This document shows positions 18,167-26,318 of a stretch of 64,000 nucleotides of DNA, piece after piece. A program made the translations under genes and the position numbers. Numbering within the stretch: position 1 is the first letter of the stretch; each line of letters starts with the position of its first letter. Below the pieces are notes generated by a model. It ran no database searches and had not been told where the DNA came from. It was given only the letters and a program-made list of their open reading frames with translations. The stretch spans positions 1 through 64,000 of the forward strand of contig NZ_KB907546.1 in the NCBI RefSeq assembly GCF_000382125.1, written 5' to 3'. The stretch comes from Eudoraea adriatica DSM 19308. GTDB taxonomy: Bacteria; Bacteroidota; Bacteroidia; Flavobacteriales; Flavobacteriaceae.

Positions 18167-18331
18167 TTACCTTTTGTTTTGTTGTTCTTTAATGGTTTCC
18201 TTATCAATATCAAACTTATTGGTATCAATGTTGATATTCCCTGTAGGATTGGTAGGATTGGTTTGTACTACTTTTCTTTTAAATTTTCTTTTGTCTCTTA
18301 TATTTCCCATAATATTTTTTTTAATATTCAT
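18167..18331 (-). CDS. Small basic protein of unknown function
   Basis: A 54-codon minus-strand frame, or 47 residues from the inner ATG at 18310 (MGNIRDKRKFKRKVVQTNP..). The N-terminal part is very Lys/Arg-rich (KRKFKRK), followed by an NPTNPTGN turn-rich stretch and a charged helix ending in EQQNKR. Synonymous choices and composition look coding, and the clean stop supports it. An overlapping 72-codon frame (18010-18228) is less protein-like. A nucleic-acid or ribosome-associated role is only a guess from the charge. Confidence 0.55.
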   Translation of the reverse strand: MNIKKNIMGNIRDKRKFKRKVVQTNPTNPTGNINIDTNKFDIDKETIKEQQNKR

Positions 18332-18360
18332 TTATATACTATGGGTTGAGGGGAAGAATA

Positions 18361-18502
18361 TCAAATATTCAAGACTAAAATTTTGTTAATATTAGATAAG
18401 GGGATCTAAAATCATTGCGGGTATAATCCACCAATTTTATCTTGTAAAATTGCATGGCCTTGTTTTTTTTTAGATATCTGTTATTTTTAGGACCATCTAT
18501 CT
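18361..18502 (-). other. Non-coding stretch with a possible gene tail
   Basis: On the minus strand a frame without a convincing start ends in YTRNDFRSPYLILTKF and stop near 18378. It looks protein-like but is too short to identify. Nothing else is supported here. Confidence 0.25.
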
Positions 18503-18579
18503 ACTCACTGCAGGAGTGGTTTCGCAATGGCTCACCGAATAGGATGAGGTAATCCGGCATTCGGAGGGAAAATAAAAAT
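18503..18579. repeat. Degenerate copy of the tRNA-associated repeat
   Basis: 18503-18530 matches the 89-bp repeat core (actgcag.agtggtttcgcaatgg), and 18558-18579 matches the block before the first repeat unit (cattcggagggaaa at 16999-17012). Both landmarks are therefore present in one diverged copy about 1.2 kb away. Confidence 0.6.
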
Positions 18580-18631
18580 CTGATTAGAAAAAAACCAAAA
18601 AAAGAATGAAAACTAAAAAGGCATACAATTT

Positions 18632-18907
18632 TCACACATTTAATAAGCCTACTCCTATTTTTTGAAACCAACCGCCTATATCCGATTCGTCAAAGCCTGA
18701 TGCCTTGTCAATTCCAAATTCATTATAAAACCCTTTTCCAAAATAATTCTCATTGTGACCAGCCGTTCTTTCCACACCTGACACTTGAATATCCTTAGAT
18801 TTCACCTCCACAATTTTTCCGGTCCAGTCAAATCGGGGAAACTTATAATTTTCAAAAGGGGTGTCAATATGTATCTCCAGATTTTTGTTTTTAAGTATAT
18901 GTGTCAT
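18632..18907 (-). pseudogene. Truncated conserved protein (N-terminal fragment)
   Basis: 91 codons beginning MTHILKNKNLEIHIDTPFEN. The text reads like the start of a larger soluble enzyme (SRFDWTGKIVEVKSKDIQVSG.., then GFYNEFGIDKASGFDE..). The frame stops right after GVGLLNV, where the fold is clearly incomplete. I believe it is the front of a roughly 300-residue protein related to sugar-epimerase-like domains, but this is weak recall. The downstream part is gone. It has no lipobox or signal peptide. Confidence 0.55.
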
Positions 18908-19274
18908 TTGGAGAAAGAGGATTGATTAAAAATGTTGGAACCACTGTTCTAATAGGCAGTCAGATGATAAACAGCTGGAACTCTTTTATTAAATCGTTTG
19001 TTAAATTGCATTTTTAATTTCTATGAATGTACTACGAAATATAGGGGGATTATAAAAGCTCTTTTACGAGTTCAATTAAATGTGATTATGATTCTTTAAT
19101 AAAGAACCCAAAAAGGTAAACTTATCCGAAAAGTTTTAGGGATATTTGATGATACTGTTTCGCATAAAACAAGTTGGCATTAATATTCATAGCCAGCACC
19201 ACATTTAACAAAAAAGTTTATGGTTTTATAAGTATCATATGTGCATTATAAATATTGAAAATGTACCAATCAAA
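18908..19274. other. Gene-poor AT-rich region
   Basis: About 370 bp without a supported gene. Short frames such as one ending VSHKTSWH (near 19160-19176, +) look faintly protein-like but cannot be assigned. Confidence 0.4.
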
Positions 19275-19509
19275 ATGAGAAAAATAAAACAAATTTTTCA
19301 TCTCATGAGTTATCTTCAGTATCCTGCTATGATAACAGGGCTATTTTATACTCTTGAGCCATATATTGATGGGGGTTAACGTTGATTTGGAAAATCTCAG
19401 TAATGCGCCTGTATTTGTTGGTTTGGGTATTAGTTTATCTACTTTGCAGGACACATCTAAAACTCAAAATAAATTATTCAAACTGATCAGGAAAAATCCA
19501 ATTAAATAA
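19275..19509 (+). pseudogene. Frameshifted and shortened membrane-protein gene
   Basis: Frame 1 gives MRKIKQIFHLMSYLQYPAMI..LEPYIDGG then TAA; shifting frame at 19376 continues as NVDLENLSNAPVFVGLGISL, then STLQDTSKTQNKLF and stop after IRKNPIK. The two halves together read as the first ~80 residues of a small membrane protein with two hydrophobic segments. One frameshift and an early end make it non-functional. The family is not recognised with certainty. Confidence 0.6.
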
Positions 19510-19733
19510 TTATCTGTAGATAAGATTACACTTATGTTTAATTTATAAACAAATAACTTTAACATAATGTTCTTACATTTACCTCAAATTAAACCTTTTC
19601 TTTGTTGAAATTTCGATAAGAGCTTAGTTTATATACCCTGATCTGGAAAAGGCGATTAAATAAGCATCTGTAAACAAAATTACACTTATGTTTAATATTT
19701 AAACAGATAACCTTAACTTAACGTCATTAATTT
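19501..19733. repeat. Imperfect ~79-bp direct repeat, 154 bp apart
   Basis: 19501-19579 and 19655-19733 are clearly related (shared core attacacttatgtttaat). Each copy holds an inverted repeat, GTTTA-ATTTA-TAAAC (19536-19550) and GTTTAA-TAT-TTAAAC (19690-19704). They lie 185-340 bp upstream of the MalT-like gene and could be regulator sites or duplicated debris. Confidence 0.6.
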
Positions 19734-19888
19734 GTATTTTTCAATCAAAATCCTTTTATTTAATATACGAGGTATTAGGTTTTATCTTTTTCACTAAATT
19801 AAATCATACATACCTTACCACCCATTTTGATTGAACAAGTTATTATAAATAGGTATTAATAATTGGATATTAACAGTTACATAGTACA

Positions 19889-22516
19889 ATGTTTCTCACT
19901 AAACTAAAGCGGCCAATCCTCACTCCAGATCTCTTTCCAAGGCCACATCTTTTGGAAGAATTGGAAAAAAAAGCTTATTTGCCTTTTCTATTGGTCTCAG
20001 CACCTGCCGGGTATGGCAAGAGTGTGCTAATAAGTCAATGGCTTGAAGTGAGTGGAGGTGATTATACCTGGATATCCCTTGAAGAGAGTATGAATGATAC
20101 AACTACCTTCTTAAGCTATTTTACTGAAGCGATTAAGATAGTTAGTCCTGATGAAAAACAAAGTTTAATAAGGCTGCAGAATGAATACAAGTTTCTTACA
20201 TGGGAAATAATTATTGAGAAAATTGTTAAAATAACTAATAAGTTCCAAGGAAATTGCAGGCTGATTCTTGATGACTATCATTTGATACGAAATCAGCAGA
20301 TTCACGAGTTGGTCCAGGCCCTCATCAATGAAAATACCGGCAATTTGCTAGTGGTAATCATTACCCGGTGGGACCCCCCTTTTACATTACGTGGACTACG
20401 GTTATATCAAAAGATGTTCGAAATCAGGATGCGAGACCTCAGATTTCAGGAACATGAATTAACTGACCTCCTAGTTAGGAATAGTATCAGCCTCAGTGCT
20501 GACGAAATAAAAGAACTTACGGTCCGGACAGAAGGTTGGATCCTGGCTATCAGGATGATGATAATAGCGAAGTCGTTTACGAATTTGGTTGATGAAAAGA
20601 TGGGATCCGAGATGCTGACTACTGATCTTGACGAGCTGTTGGATCACATTAGCCAAAACTTAGATCCGAACTTTATTAGGCAGATGCAACTTTGTTCTCT
20701 CTGCGATCAATTCAATGCAGATCTGATCGACTCGATTTGCACATATGCCTTTAAAGGTGCATGTAATGCAGATATTTTCCTGGCTAAATTAAAGGATTTA
20801 AATTTTTTCCTTATTCCTATCCGGGATAATGAAACCTGGTATAGATTCCATCATTTATTTGGGGACATTCTAAAGAGGCATCTGGAAAAAAGCGAACCCA
20901 ATATCATCATACCTCTTTACCTTCACATCAGTTCGTGGTTTTCCGGCAAGGGTATTATTGATGAAGCCATCCGTTACGCTATCAAGGCAAAAAATTACGA
21001 TTTGGCCTGTGATCTGATCAGTGAGCACAAGACGCGTATTCTGGATCAGGGTCAATGGTGGGTTGTGCAACGGTGGCTGGAAAATATTCCTGAGCATATG
21101 CGAAGAGGCAATATGGAAATGCTGCTGACGGAATTAGCCATTGCTGAGGAAACCTATAGCTTTAATGATGTTTCTTACATATTGGGTATCCTGGAATCAC
21201 TGGATATTGAGAACACTGAAGCAAAGATCTATTCACAGTACCTTTACCATTTGGGTTATTATTTAACCTTTCTTAATCCAAACCCTGAAAAAGCCTTAGA
21301 AGCTCTCGAACGTTCTAAAGTTTTATACAAAGATGAAAGTGTATTATTTGGTGCGCGAAGGGAGTTATTATTGGCCATCGTCAGGCAGATGCTGGGTAAG
21401 TCTGCTTTAGCATTGGGGATGCTTGACGATATCGACAGGTCTTATAAGCATGCCTCTATAATGCATTTACGCTCTTTACACGCAAGGATATTTGTTTACA
21501 TGCTCTCCGGGGAATTTTCGCATGCTTTAGCGGCATCCGAAAAATTTCATTTCATAACAAAGCAAGTTAAATTGAATTTTTTTGAATTGAATGCTTATTA
21601 TTTATTAGGAAATAGTGCCTTTCAGATCTTAAATATACCTAAATCCCAACTGGCCTTTAAAGAGCTCCTGGGTTATGAAGGGATTCTTAATTACAGGATG
21701 TTTTTTGATGCGTTAGCAGGAGTTACAATATTAAATGCGCTAAATGACGATAACAAGACAATGGAGTCATTCCTCAACGTGATGAACTGCATGGTTTTAA
21801 AAATGAAAAATCCAATGTTTCAATTGTATGAACGTTCGGTCAGGGCCAGAGTCCACTTAATTAAAGGACAAGGCAATAAGGAGCTGGAATGGGCGCAAAC
21901 GGACTGGGTTGAACAGAGCTCGGAAAAGTATGCCTTCTTAATTGATGTACCTGCCTTTACAAAGATCCGAATCTTAGTCAATTATGGTTCAATTTATCAG
22001 GTGAAAGAAGCGCTTAACGTCCTCGCTGATGTCGAAGCATTTCTAGACAACCTCCACAATAGGTATCATACTATAGATATCGAGTTCCTAAAAGCCATGG
22101 CCTTATTTCGTTTAGGTGACACGGCAAGCGCAAAGGAGTTTTTGGAAGAGGCATTACTATTAGCTGAAAAAAGCGATTCAATAAGGCCTGTTTTAGAAGC
22201 TTATAAGGTTATGCCAACTATATTTAACATCCTGGACCACTCCACTTCTTACCGTATTTTAACCCGTATAAACTTTGTTTTCGCAAACCAAAAATCACCT
22301 GTTAAGTCTTTGAGTGATTCTAATGAATTATCACTTCGTGAACAGGAGCTTATAGGACTTGTCGCTAAGGGCTTTATGAATAAGGAGATTGCAGAACAAC
22401 TTAACATATCTACAGTAACCGTGAAAAGCCACCTTACAAATATCTACAGGAAGCTTAAGGTTCCAAATCGCACAACTATGCTCAGGAAAGTCGGGGAACG
22501 TAGTGCGTTATTTTAA
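19889..22516 (+). CDS. MalT-like LuxR-family ATP-dependent transcriptional regulator
   Basis: 875 residues. The N-terminal STAND-type NTPase has Walker A APAGYGKS (38-45) and LILDDYHLI (about 126-134) as Walker B. A long TPR-like helical region follows (about 390-800). A LuxR-type helix-turn-helix forms the C-terminus (about 812-870: LSLREQELI, NKEIAEQLNISTVTVKSHL). The opening TKLKRPILTPDLFPRPHLLE is the usual MalT-family start, so the ATG at 19889 is trusted. MalT relatives bind an inducer, oligomerise with ATP and activate promoters. It is followed 65 nt later by a small gene carrying a 20-bp box, a probable target. The inducer is unknown. Its position next to the hydrolase island suggests, but does not prove, that it controls the island. 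Confidence 0.92.
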   Translation: MFLTKLKRPILTPDLFPRPHLLEELEKKAYLPFLLVSAPAGYGKSVLISQWLEVSGGDYTWISLEESMNDTTTFLSYFTEAIKIVSPDEKQSLIRLQNEYKFLTWEIIIEKIVKITNKFQGNCRLILDDYHLIRNQQIHELVQALINENTGNLLVVIITRWDPPFTLRGLRLYQKMFEIRMRDLRFQEHELTDLLVRNSISLSADEIKELTVRTEGWILAIRMMIIAKSFTNLVDEKMGSEMLTTDLDELLDHISQNLDPNFIRQMQLCSLCDQFNADLIDSICTYAFKGACNADIFLAKLKDLNFFLIPIRDNETWYRFHHLFGDILKRHLEKSEPNIIIPLYLHISSWFSGKGIIDEAIRYAIKAKNYDLACDLISEHKTRILDQGQWWVVQRWLENIPEHMRRGNMEMLLTELAIAEETYSFNDVSYILGILESLDIENTEAKIYSQYLYHLGYYLTFLNPNPEKALEALERSKVLYKDESVLFGARRELLLAIVRQMLGKSALALGMLDDIDRSYKHASIMHLRSLHARIFVYMLSGEFSHALAASEKFHFITKQVKLNFFELNAYYLLGNSAFQILNIPKSQLAFKELLGYEGILNYRMFFDALAGVTILNALNDDNKTMESFLNVMNCMVLKMKNPMFQLYERSVRARVHLIKGQGNKELEWAQTDWVEQSSEKYAFLIDVPAFTKIRILVNYGSIYQVKEALNVLADVEAFLDNLHNRYHTIDIEFLKAMALFRLGDTASAKEFLEEALLLAEKSDSIRPVLEAYKVMPTIFNILDHSTSYRILTRINFVFANQKSPVKSLSDSNELSLREQELIGLVAKGFMNKEIAEQLNISTVTVKSHLTNIYRKLKVPNRTTMLRKVGERSALF

Positions 22517-22526
22517 AAACCCTACC

Positions 22527-22546
22527 TTTTTGCGACTTAAGTATTA
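22527..22546 (+). promoter_or_regulatory. Conserved 20-bp box, copy 1
   Basis: TTTTTGCGACTTAAGTATTA is identical to the box at 24236-24255. It contains the 8-bp palindrome ACTTAAGT. A TTTTTG could serve as -33, with TATATCTT (22553-22560) as a rough -7. It ends 35 nt before the small gene's ATG. Confidence 0.75.
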
Positions 22547-22581
22547 TAGTTTTATATCTTTCTTCTCAGTAGTTTTATATC

Positions 22582-22845
22582 ATGGACAATCAGGAAAAAA
22601 CCCCCTCGAATATTTCATTTATTGACCAAAATACGATTTACCAGATAAGGGTAAATGGTAAGATCACTTCTTCCCTTATAAATATTGTTGATGGTATGCA
22701 GATACGGCAGGAAGCCGAAGCAGATAATTTAAGTCTGATCGGATGGCTGCCAGACCAGTCGGCTCTGCTTGGATTATTGAATGGACTGGATGAAATCCAC
22801 TATGAGATTTTGTCAGTAAGCCTTTTACCAATTATACGATCATAA
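22582..22845 (+). CDS. Small conserved protein, paralogue of the 24293 protein
   Basis: 87 residues, soluble, no signal peptide. Core pattern: YQIRVNGKITSSL (about 21-33), a GMQIRQE segment, then GWLPDQSALLGLLNGL and EILSVSLL. The 24293 protein repeats this pattern. From memory, many Chloroflexota and Actinobacteria small proteins share a 'YRIRVRGHL..DQAALHGLL..LLSV' pattern, which aligns well. Predicted beta-strand start and a leucine-rich helix. It follows the MalT-like gene, and its own box suggests direct regulation. The function is unknown; a partner or modulator of the regulator is one possibility. Confidence 0.75.
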   Translation: MDNQEKTPSNISFIDQNTIYQIRVNGKITSSLINIVDGMQIRQEAEADNLSLIGWLPDQSALLGLLNGLDEIHYEILSVSLLPIIRS

Positions 22846-22861
22846 AAAATTAAAACTTTTT

Positions 22862-22978
22862 AATCAAAAGCTCGTAAGGCTCAAAATTAAGGGACCCGGA
22901 AATAATGAGGCTGCAAATCAACTTCATACCTCTATGGTAACCGTAAAAAGCCACCTGATCAAAATTGATTTATCTTAG
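22862..22978 (+). pseudogene. Decayed LuxR-type helix-turn-helix remnant
   Basis: In one frame the sequence reads ..KLVRLKIKG, then NEAANQLHTSMVTVKSHL, then IKIDLS and stop. It aligns with the HTH of the intact MalT-like protein (ELIGLVAKG.., KEIAEQLNISTVTVKSHL) with more than half of the positions identical. No start and no upstream regulator body exist. It is the scar of a second MalT-like gene, suggesting that the regulator plus small-gene unit was once duplicated. Confidence 0.75.
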
Positions 22979-23031
22979 CCTACAAAATCGGACCTTAATT
23001 TCAAGAATAATTCCGGATCAAGAAAATTATT

Positions 23032-23868
23032 TTGAAAGTACTGAAACAAACCAATAAACATAAATTAATTAAAGTGAATTTAAAATTCAATATCCTGATT
23101 ATCTCACTCGAGCTGATACCGATAAAGAAGTCATGTTTGACCATTATTTTTGCAAGTATCTCTTTCTTAACTTTCCTGGATACAAGGGCTCAGCAATTTA
23201 ATACCGACAACTACCTCACCATGCCTTATGGTACTGCCACAATTCTCCTGACTACCGGGGGGCGAAACGCAGGGATGGCAGCGTCTTTTGCTTTAGCTCC
23301 CAAATGGGAATTTTTTGCCCAGGCTTTCTTGTTTTGGGAAAATGAAAAAGAGTTAGCCCCTCAGCATTTTAATGTTCTGGGTTATGCGAAATACATGTTC
23401 TGGGTCAACAAAGAAAATAATGGTGGAGGTGGTGCGTTTTTGGGATTCGGAAAATCTCCCGGTTATTGGGAGCAAACCGAATTCTTAAAATCACATCAAA
23501 ATATTTGGACTGCTGTGCCAATTACGCTTCCTCTTTTCAACAATACCATTTCATGGGACATCATGCCTGGCGCAATTTTTGACTGGAGCAATAGTGAGTC
23601 AGGTGATCCGGCCTGGGGCTTTACTTATTCCACACGAGTTGCTGTTTACAAGATCATTCCCAAAACAGCTATAGTTGGTGAAGTCTACGGGACATCGGGA
23701 TCCGCCTATTCCGCACCGGAATACAAGATTGGGCTCCGGTGGGAACCTAATAACACCATAGTACCTGCAATTACCTATGGTCGTGCTTTAGACGGAACAT
23801 CAGGGCCCCGATTAGAAATAGGCGTACTCATCTTTTCCCCTCAATTTTTAAAAAAACCATTGAAATGA
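23032..23868 (+). CDS. Predicted outer-membrane beta-barrel protein
   Basis: About 278 codons, or about 225 residues after the signal peptide. The segment KKSCLTIIFASISFLTF..RAQ is a signal peptide with cleavage after RAQ. The rest is rich in aromatic, alternating strands (FFAQAFLFWENEK, AAIVGEVYG-like repeats) and ends IGVLIFSPQFLKKPLK. No in-frame ATG precedes the signal peptide; only TTG codons (for example 23032) could start it, so the 5' end may be damaged. The barrel class is close to the 'transporter' barrel of phenol-degradation clusters, but I cannot name it. It lies between the two small-gene/box units. Confidence 0.6.
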   Translation: MKVLKQTNKHKLIKVNLKFNILIISLELIPIKKSCLTIIFASISFLTFLDTRAQQFNTDNYLTMPYGTATILLTTGGRNAGMAASFALAPKWEFFAQAFLFWENEKELAPQHFNVLGYAKYMFWVNKENNGGGGAFLGFGKSPGYWEQTEFLKSHQNIWTAVPITLPLFNNTISWDIMPGAIFDWSNSESGDPAWGFTYSTRVAVYKIIPKTAIVGEVYGTSGSAYSAPEYKIGLRWEPNNTIVPAITYGRALDGTSGPRLEIGVLIFSPQFLKKPLK

Positions 23869-24235
23869 TCATTGAAAAAATAGGCCGAAGATGCTCCGTT
23901 TTTTTCTAACCAAAACCAATTAATTTCGTCATAAGGCCTCTTTGAAACTATTACAAAAGAAAACGAAAAAACAACTAGCTCAGAGGGCAAATCTTTAGAT
24001 ATCCTATTTTTTCATTATAACTGTTATTTCTTGCCAAAAAGAAACTAATCCGCTAAAAATGGTCGGCTTAATATGGAATAAATAATGACCATAATTATTT
24101 ACAACTTTGGATTCTTAACAAAACCGAAGCTCAAAGCAATACTAAAAGAATATAGACGCATTTCTGCTTCCATAATCATTCTTCAAAACTGATTAATGAT
24201 TAATTATCAGTAGGTAAGCACTCAGTTATACTACT
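23869..24235. other. Intergenic region with a possible lipoprotein remnant
   Basis: No gene is supported. At 23999-24085 (+) a frame lacking a start codon reads ISYFFIITVISCQKETNP, which looks like a lipoprotein signal with lipobox VISC, and stops after 28 codons. The rest shows nothing clear. Confidence 0.35.
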
Positions 24236-24255
24236 TTTTTGCGACTTAAGTATTA
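24236..24255 (+). promoter_or_regulatory. Conserved 20-bp box, copy 2
   Basis: Identical to 22527-22546 (TTTTTGCGACTTAAGTATTA). It ends 37 nt before the ATG of the second small gene, against 35 nt for copy 1. Flanking DNA differs, so the box itself appears to be selected. Confidence 0.75.
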
Positions 24256-24292
24256 GATCATTCCTTACCCGGTATTTGTACCTTGGCCTTAT

Positions 24293-24541
24293 ATGTTAAA
24301 GATGCATTCTCTTATAAGACCTGATCATAATATGGCATCAATTTACCACATTATTATAAAGGGAAAAATTACAGCTTCCCTCAGACATGTTGGCAGGAAT
24401 ATGCAGATCCGTCAGGAAGAAGAAAATGTTATAGATATTATTGGCTGTTTACCAAACCAATCAGCCTTACTCAATTTACTAAGTGAATTGATCAACATCC
24501 GTCAAGAAATTATATCAGTACAAATTTTAAGTACCACATAA
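24293..24541 (+). CDS. Small conserved protein, paralogue of the 22582 protein
   Basis: 82 residues, no signal peptide. It shares with the 22582 protein IYHIIIKGKITASL, NMQIRQEEE, IIGCLPNQSALLNLL and EIISVQIL. The first 13-14 residues are unlike the paralogue; ATG 24332 (MASIYH) would be an alternative start. It carries the same 20-bp box upstream and lies 62 nt before the first amidohydrolase, so it could lead the hydrolase transcript. The function is unknown, and the same family comparison applies as for its paralogue. Confidence 0.72.
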   Translation: MLKMHSLIRPDHNMASIYHIIIKGKITASLRHVGRNMQIRQEEENVIDIIGCLPNQSALLNLLSELINIRQEIISVQILSTT

Positions 24542-24602
24542 TTTACAAAATGAAAAAAACACATCCAGTAATAACAACTATAAACATTTATTCTTTAAAA
24601 CC

Positions 24603-26297
24603 ATGAAACACAATTTACTAATGCTATTGATTTTCTTAGCATCGTTATCCTACGGTCAACAGAAAACAACTACAAATGAGACGTATGACATAGTCATATT
24701 AAACGGTCGGGTTATGGATCCTGAAACCATGTTCGATGCTATCGCCAATGTAGGGGTCACAGACGGAAAAATCGTTGCGATAACGAAATCTCCAATTAAA
24801 GGTAAAGAGACCATTGATGCTAAAGGGCATGTAGTGGCTCCCGGGTTTATTGACACCCACTATCATTCAATGGATGTTTTTAGTACTAAAATGGCACTTC
24901 GAGACGGTGTAACTTCCGGGATGGACCTTGAAGCCGGATCATTCAATGTTAAAGGATGGTATGATGAAAAAGCAAAAACGGGTTGGCAGGTAAACTATGG
25001 TACTACTGCAAGTTTATTGTGGACAAGAATGGCTATTCATGACCCTGAATTAAACATGGTTGGTACAATGGATTATACAGAAGCAAGACCATACGTTGCC
25101 AAAGCTGCAGAAGATGGCGTTCAGGGTTGGGCAACAACAAAATCAACCTTGGACCAAATGAATACAATGATGAAAATATTAGATGAAGATCTAAGACAAG
25201 GTGCAATAGGTATGGCAGCTCCTGTTGCTTATATAAGTATGGGAACAAGTAGTTACGAAGTTTTTACGGCTCAAAAAATAGCCGCTAATTATGACCGTAT
25301 GACAGCTTCTCATACCAGATATCATTTATTAAACGAAACACCTACGGAAGCACCAATAGCTTTTGATGAGATGTTTACCAATGCCATGTTGTTAGGCGCT
25401 CCATTTTTAATTTGCCATAATAATGATTTTGGTTGGTGGGAAATAGAAGAAAAATTGCAATTGGCCAGAGCAAAAGGTTTGAATATGTGGTCAGAGTACT
25501 ATCCTTACGCTGCTGGAGCAACAGCAGTTACTGCAGATTTCCTGAAACCTTCTGAATGGGTAGAAAAGCGTGGTTTCAAATACGAAGAAACCATCTTCGA
25601 CCCTATTGATAATGCCTACCTTACCAACGAAACCTATGCCGCATTGATGAAAAAAGAACCGGGAAGATCGGTTGTCGTAGTATTTCCATACCGCAAGCCC
25701 TGGTTGAAAGATTTTTTAACAATACCTCATATGACTATAGCAGCTGATGCCATGGTTGGTGTGGGTCCCGATGGGGAATCATTACCATGGGAAGCGGATT
25801 GGAAGGATTATAGAGGCCATCCCAGAACGGCTGGTACGCGTGGTACAGCGTTTCGTATGGCTCGTGAACAAGGCGTTCCTTTAATGTTTACGATTGCACA
25901 ATCCAGCTATTGGGCAGCTTTACACCTGGGTGATGCAGGGCTTGAGGCTATGAAGCAAAGAGGAAGAATTCAAGTGGGAAAAGTTGCAGACATTACCATT
26001 TTTAACCCTGAAACGATCACCGATAATTCTACTTTTAAAATAGGGGAAAATGGCTTTCCTACCACAGGTATTCCTTATGTGATTGTAAATGGTGTTACAG
26101 TAGTAAAAAACAACGAAGTATTACCTGTAAAAGCTGGTCAAGCAATTCGTTACCCAGTTGAAGTTAAAGGAAGGTTTACGCCGATTGATAAAGAGGATTG
26201 GAGGGTGAAGCATACTATTGGCGTTAATCCGGGTCTTTCAACAATTCCTGTTGATGATGACTCTGGTGCAGGGGCATTGCTTAACAAAAAAGAATAA
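24603..26297 (+). CDS. Secreted D-aminoacylase-type amidohydrolase 1
   Basis: 564 residues of the COG3653 amidohydrolase group (N-acyl-D-amino-acid deacylase type). The signal peptide is MKHNLLMLLIFLASLSYGQQ. Metal ligands His86 and His88 are in GFIDTHYH. The strand after the first ligands reads GVTSGMDLEAG, with Glu-Ala where classical D-aminoacylase has Asn-Cys (..GNCG). The last-strand Asp lies in AADAMVG, followed by HPRTAGT, a family signature. It probably hydrolyses an N-acyl or peptide-like amide in the periplasm. Its head (signal to ..KGKE) is nearly shared with the genes at 28951 and 30659. It is followed 21 nt later by another member, so they are co-transcribed. The substrate is unknown. 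Confidence 0.85.
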   Translation: MKHNLLMLLIFLASLSYGQQKTTTNETYDIVILNGRVMDPETMFDAIANVGVTDGKIVAITKSPIKGKETIDAKGHVVAPGFIDTHYHSMDVFSTKMALRDGVTSGMDLEAGSFNVKGWYDEKAKTGWQVNYGTTASLLWTRMAIHDPELNMVGTMDYTEARPYVAKAAEDGVQGWATTKSTLDQMNTMMKILDEDLRQGAIGMAAPVAYISMGTSSYEVFTAQKIAANYDRMTASHTRYHLLNETPTEAPIAFDEMFTNAMLLGAPFLICHNNDFGWWEIEEKLQLARAKGLNMWSEYYPYAAGATAVTADFLKPSEWVEKRGFKYEETIFDPIDNAYLTNETYAALMKKEPGRSVVVVFPYRKPWLKDFLTIPHMTIAADAMVGVGPDGESLPWEADWKDYRGHPRTAGTRGTAFRMAREQGVPLMFTIAQSSYWAALHLGDAGLEAMKQRGRIQVGKVADITIFNPETITDNSTFKIGENGFPTTGIPYVIVNGVTVVKNNEVLPVKAGQAIRYPVEVKGRFTPIDKEDWRVKHTIGVNPGLSTIPVDDDSGAGALLNKKE

Positions 26298-26318
26298 CAA
26301 TAATTTAAAATAGACTAG

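Noticed and set aside
18010-18228. A 72-codon minus frame overlapping the small basic protein
   Set aside because: Less protein-like than the overlapping 18167-18331 frame; no start context.
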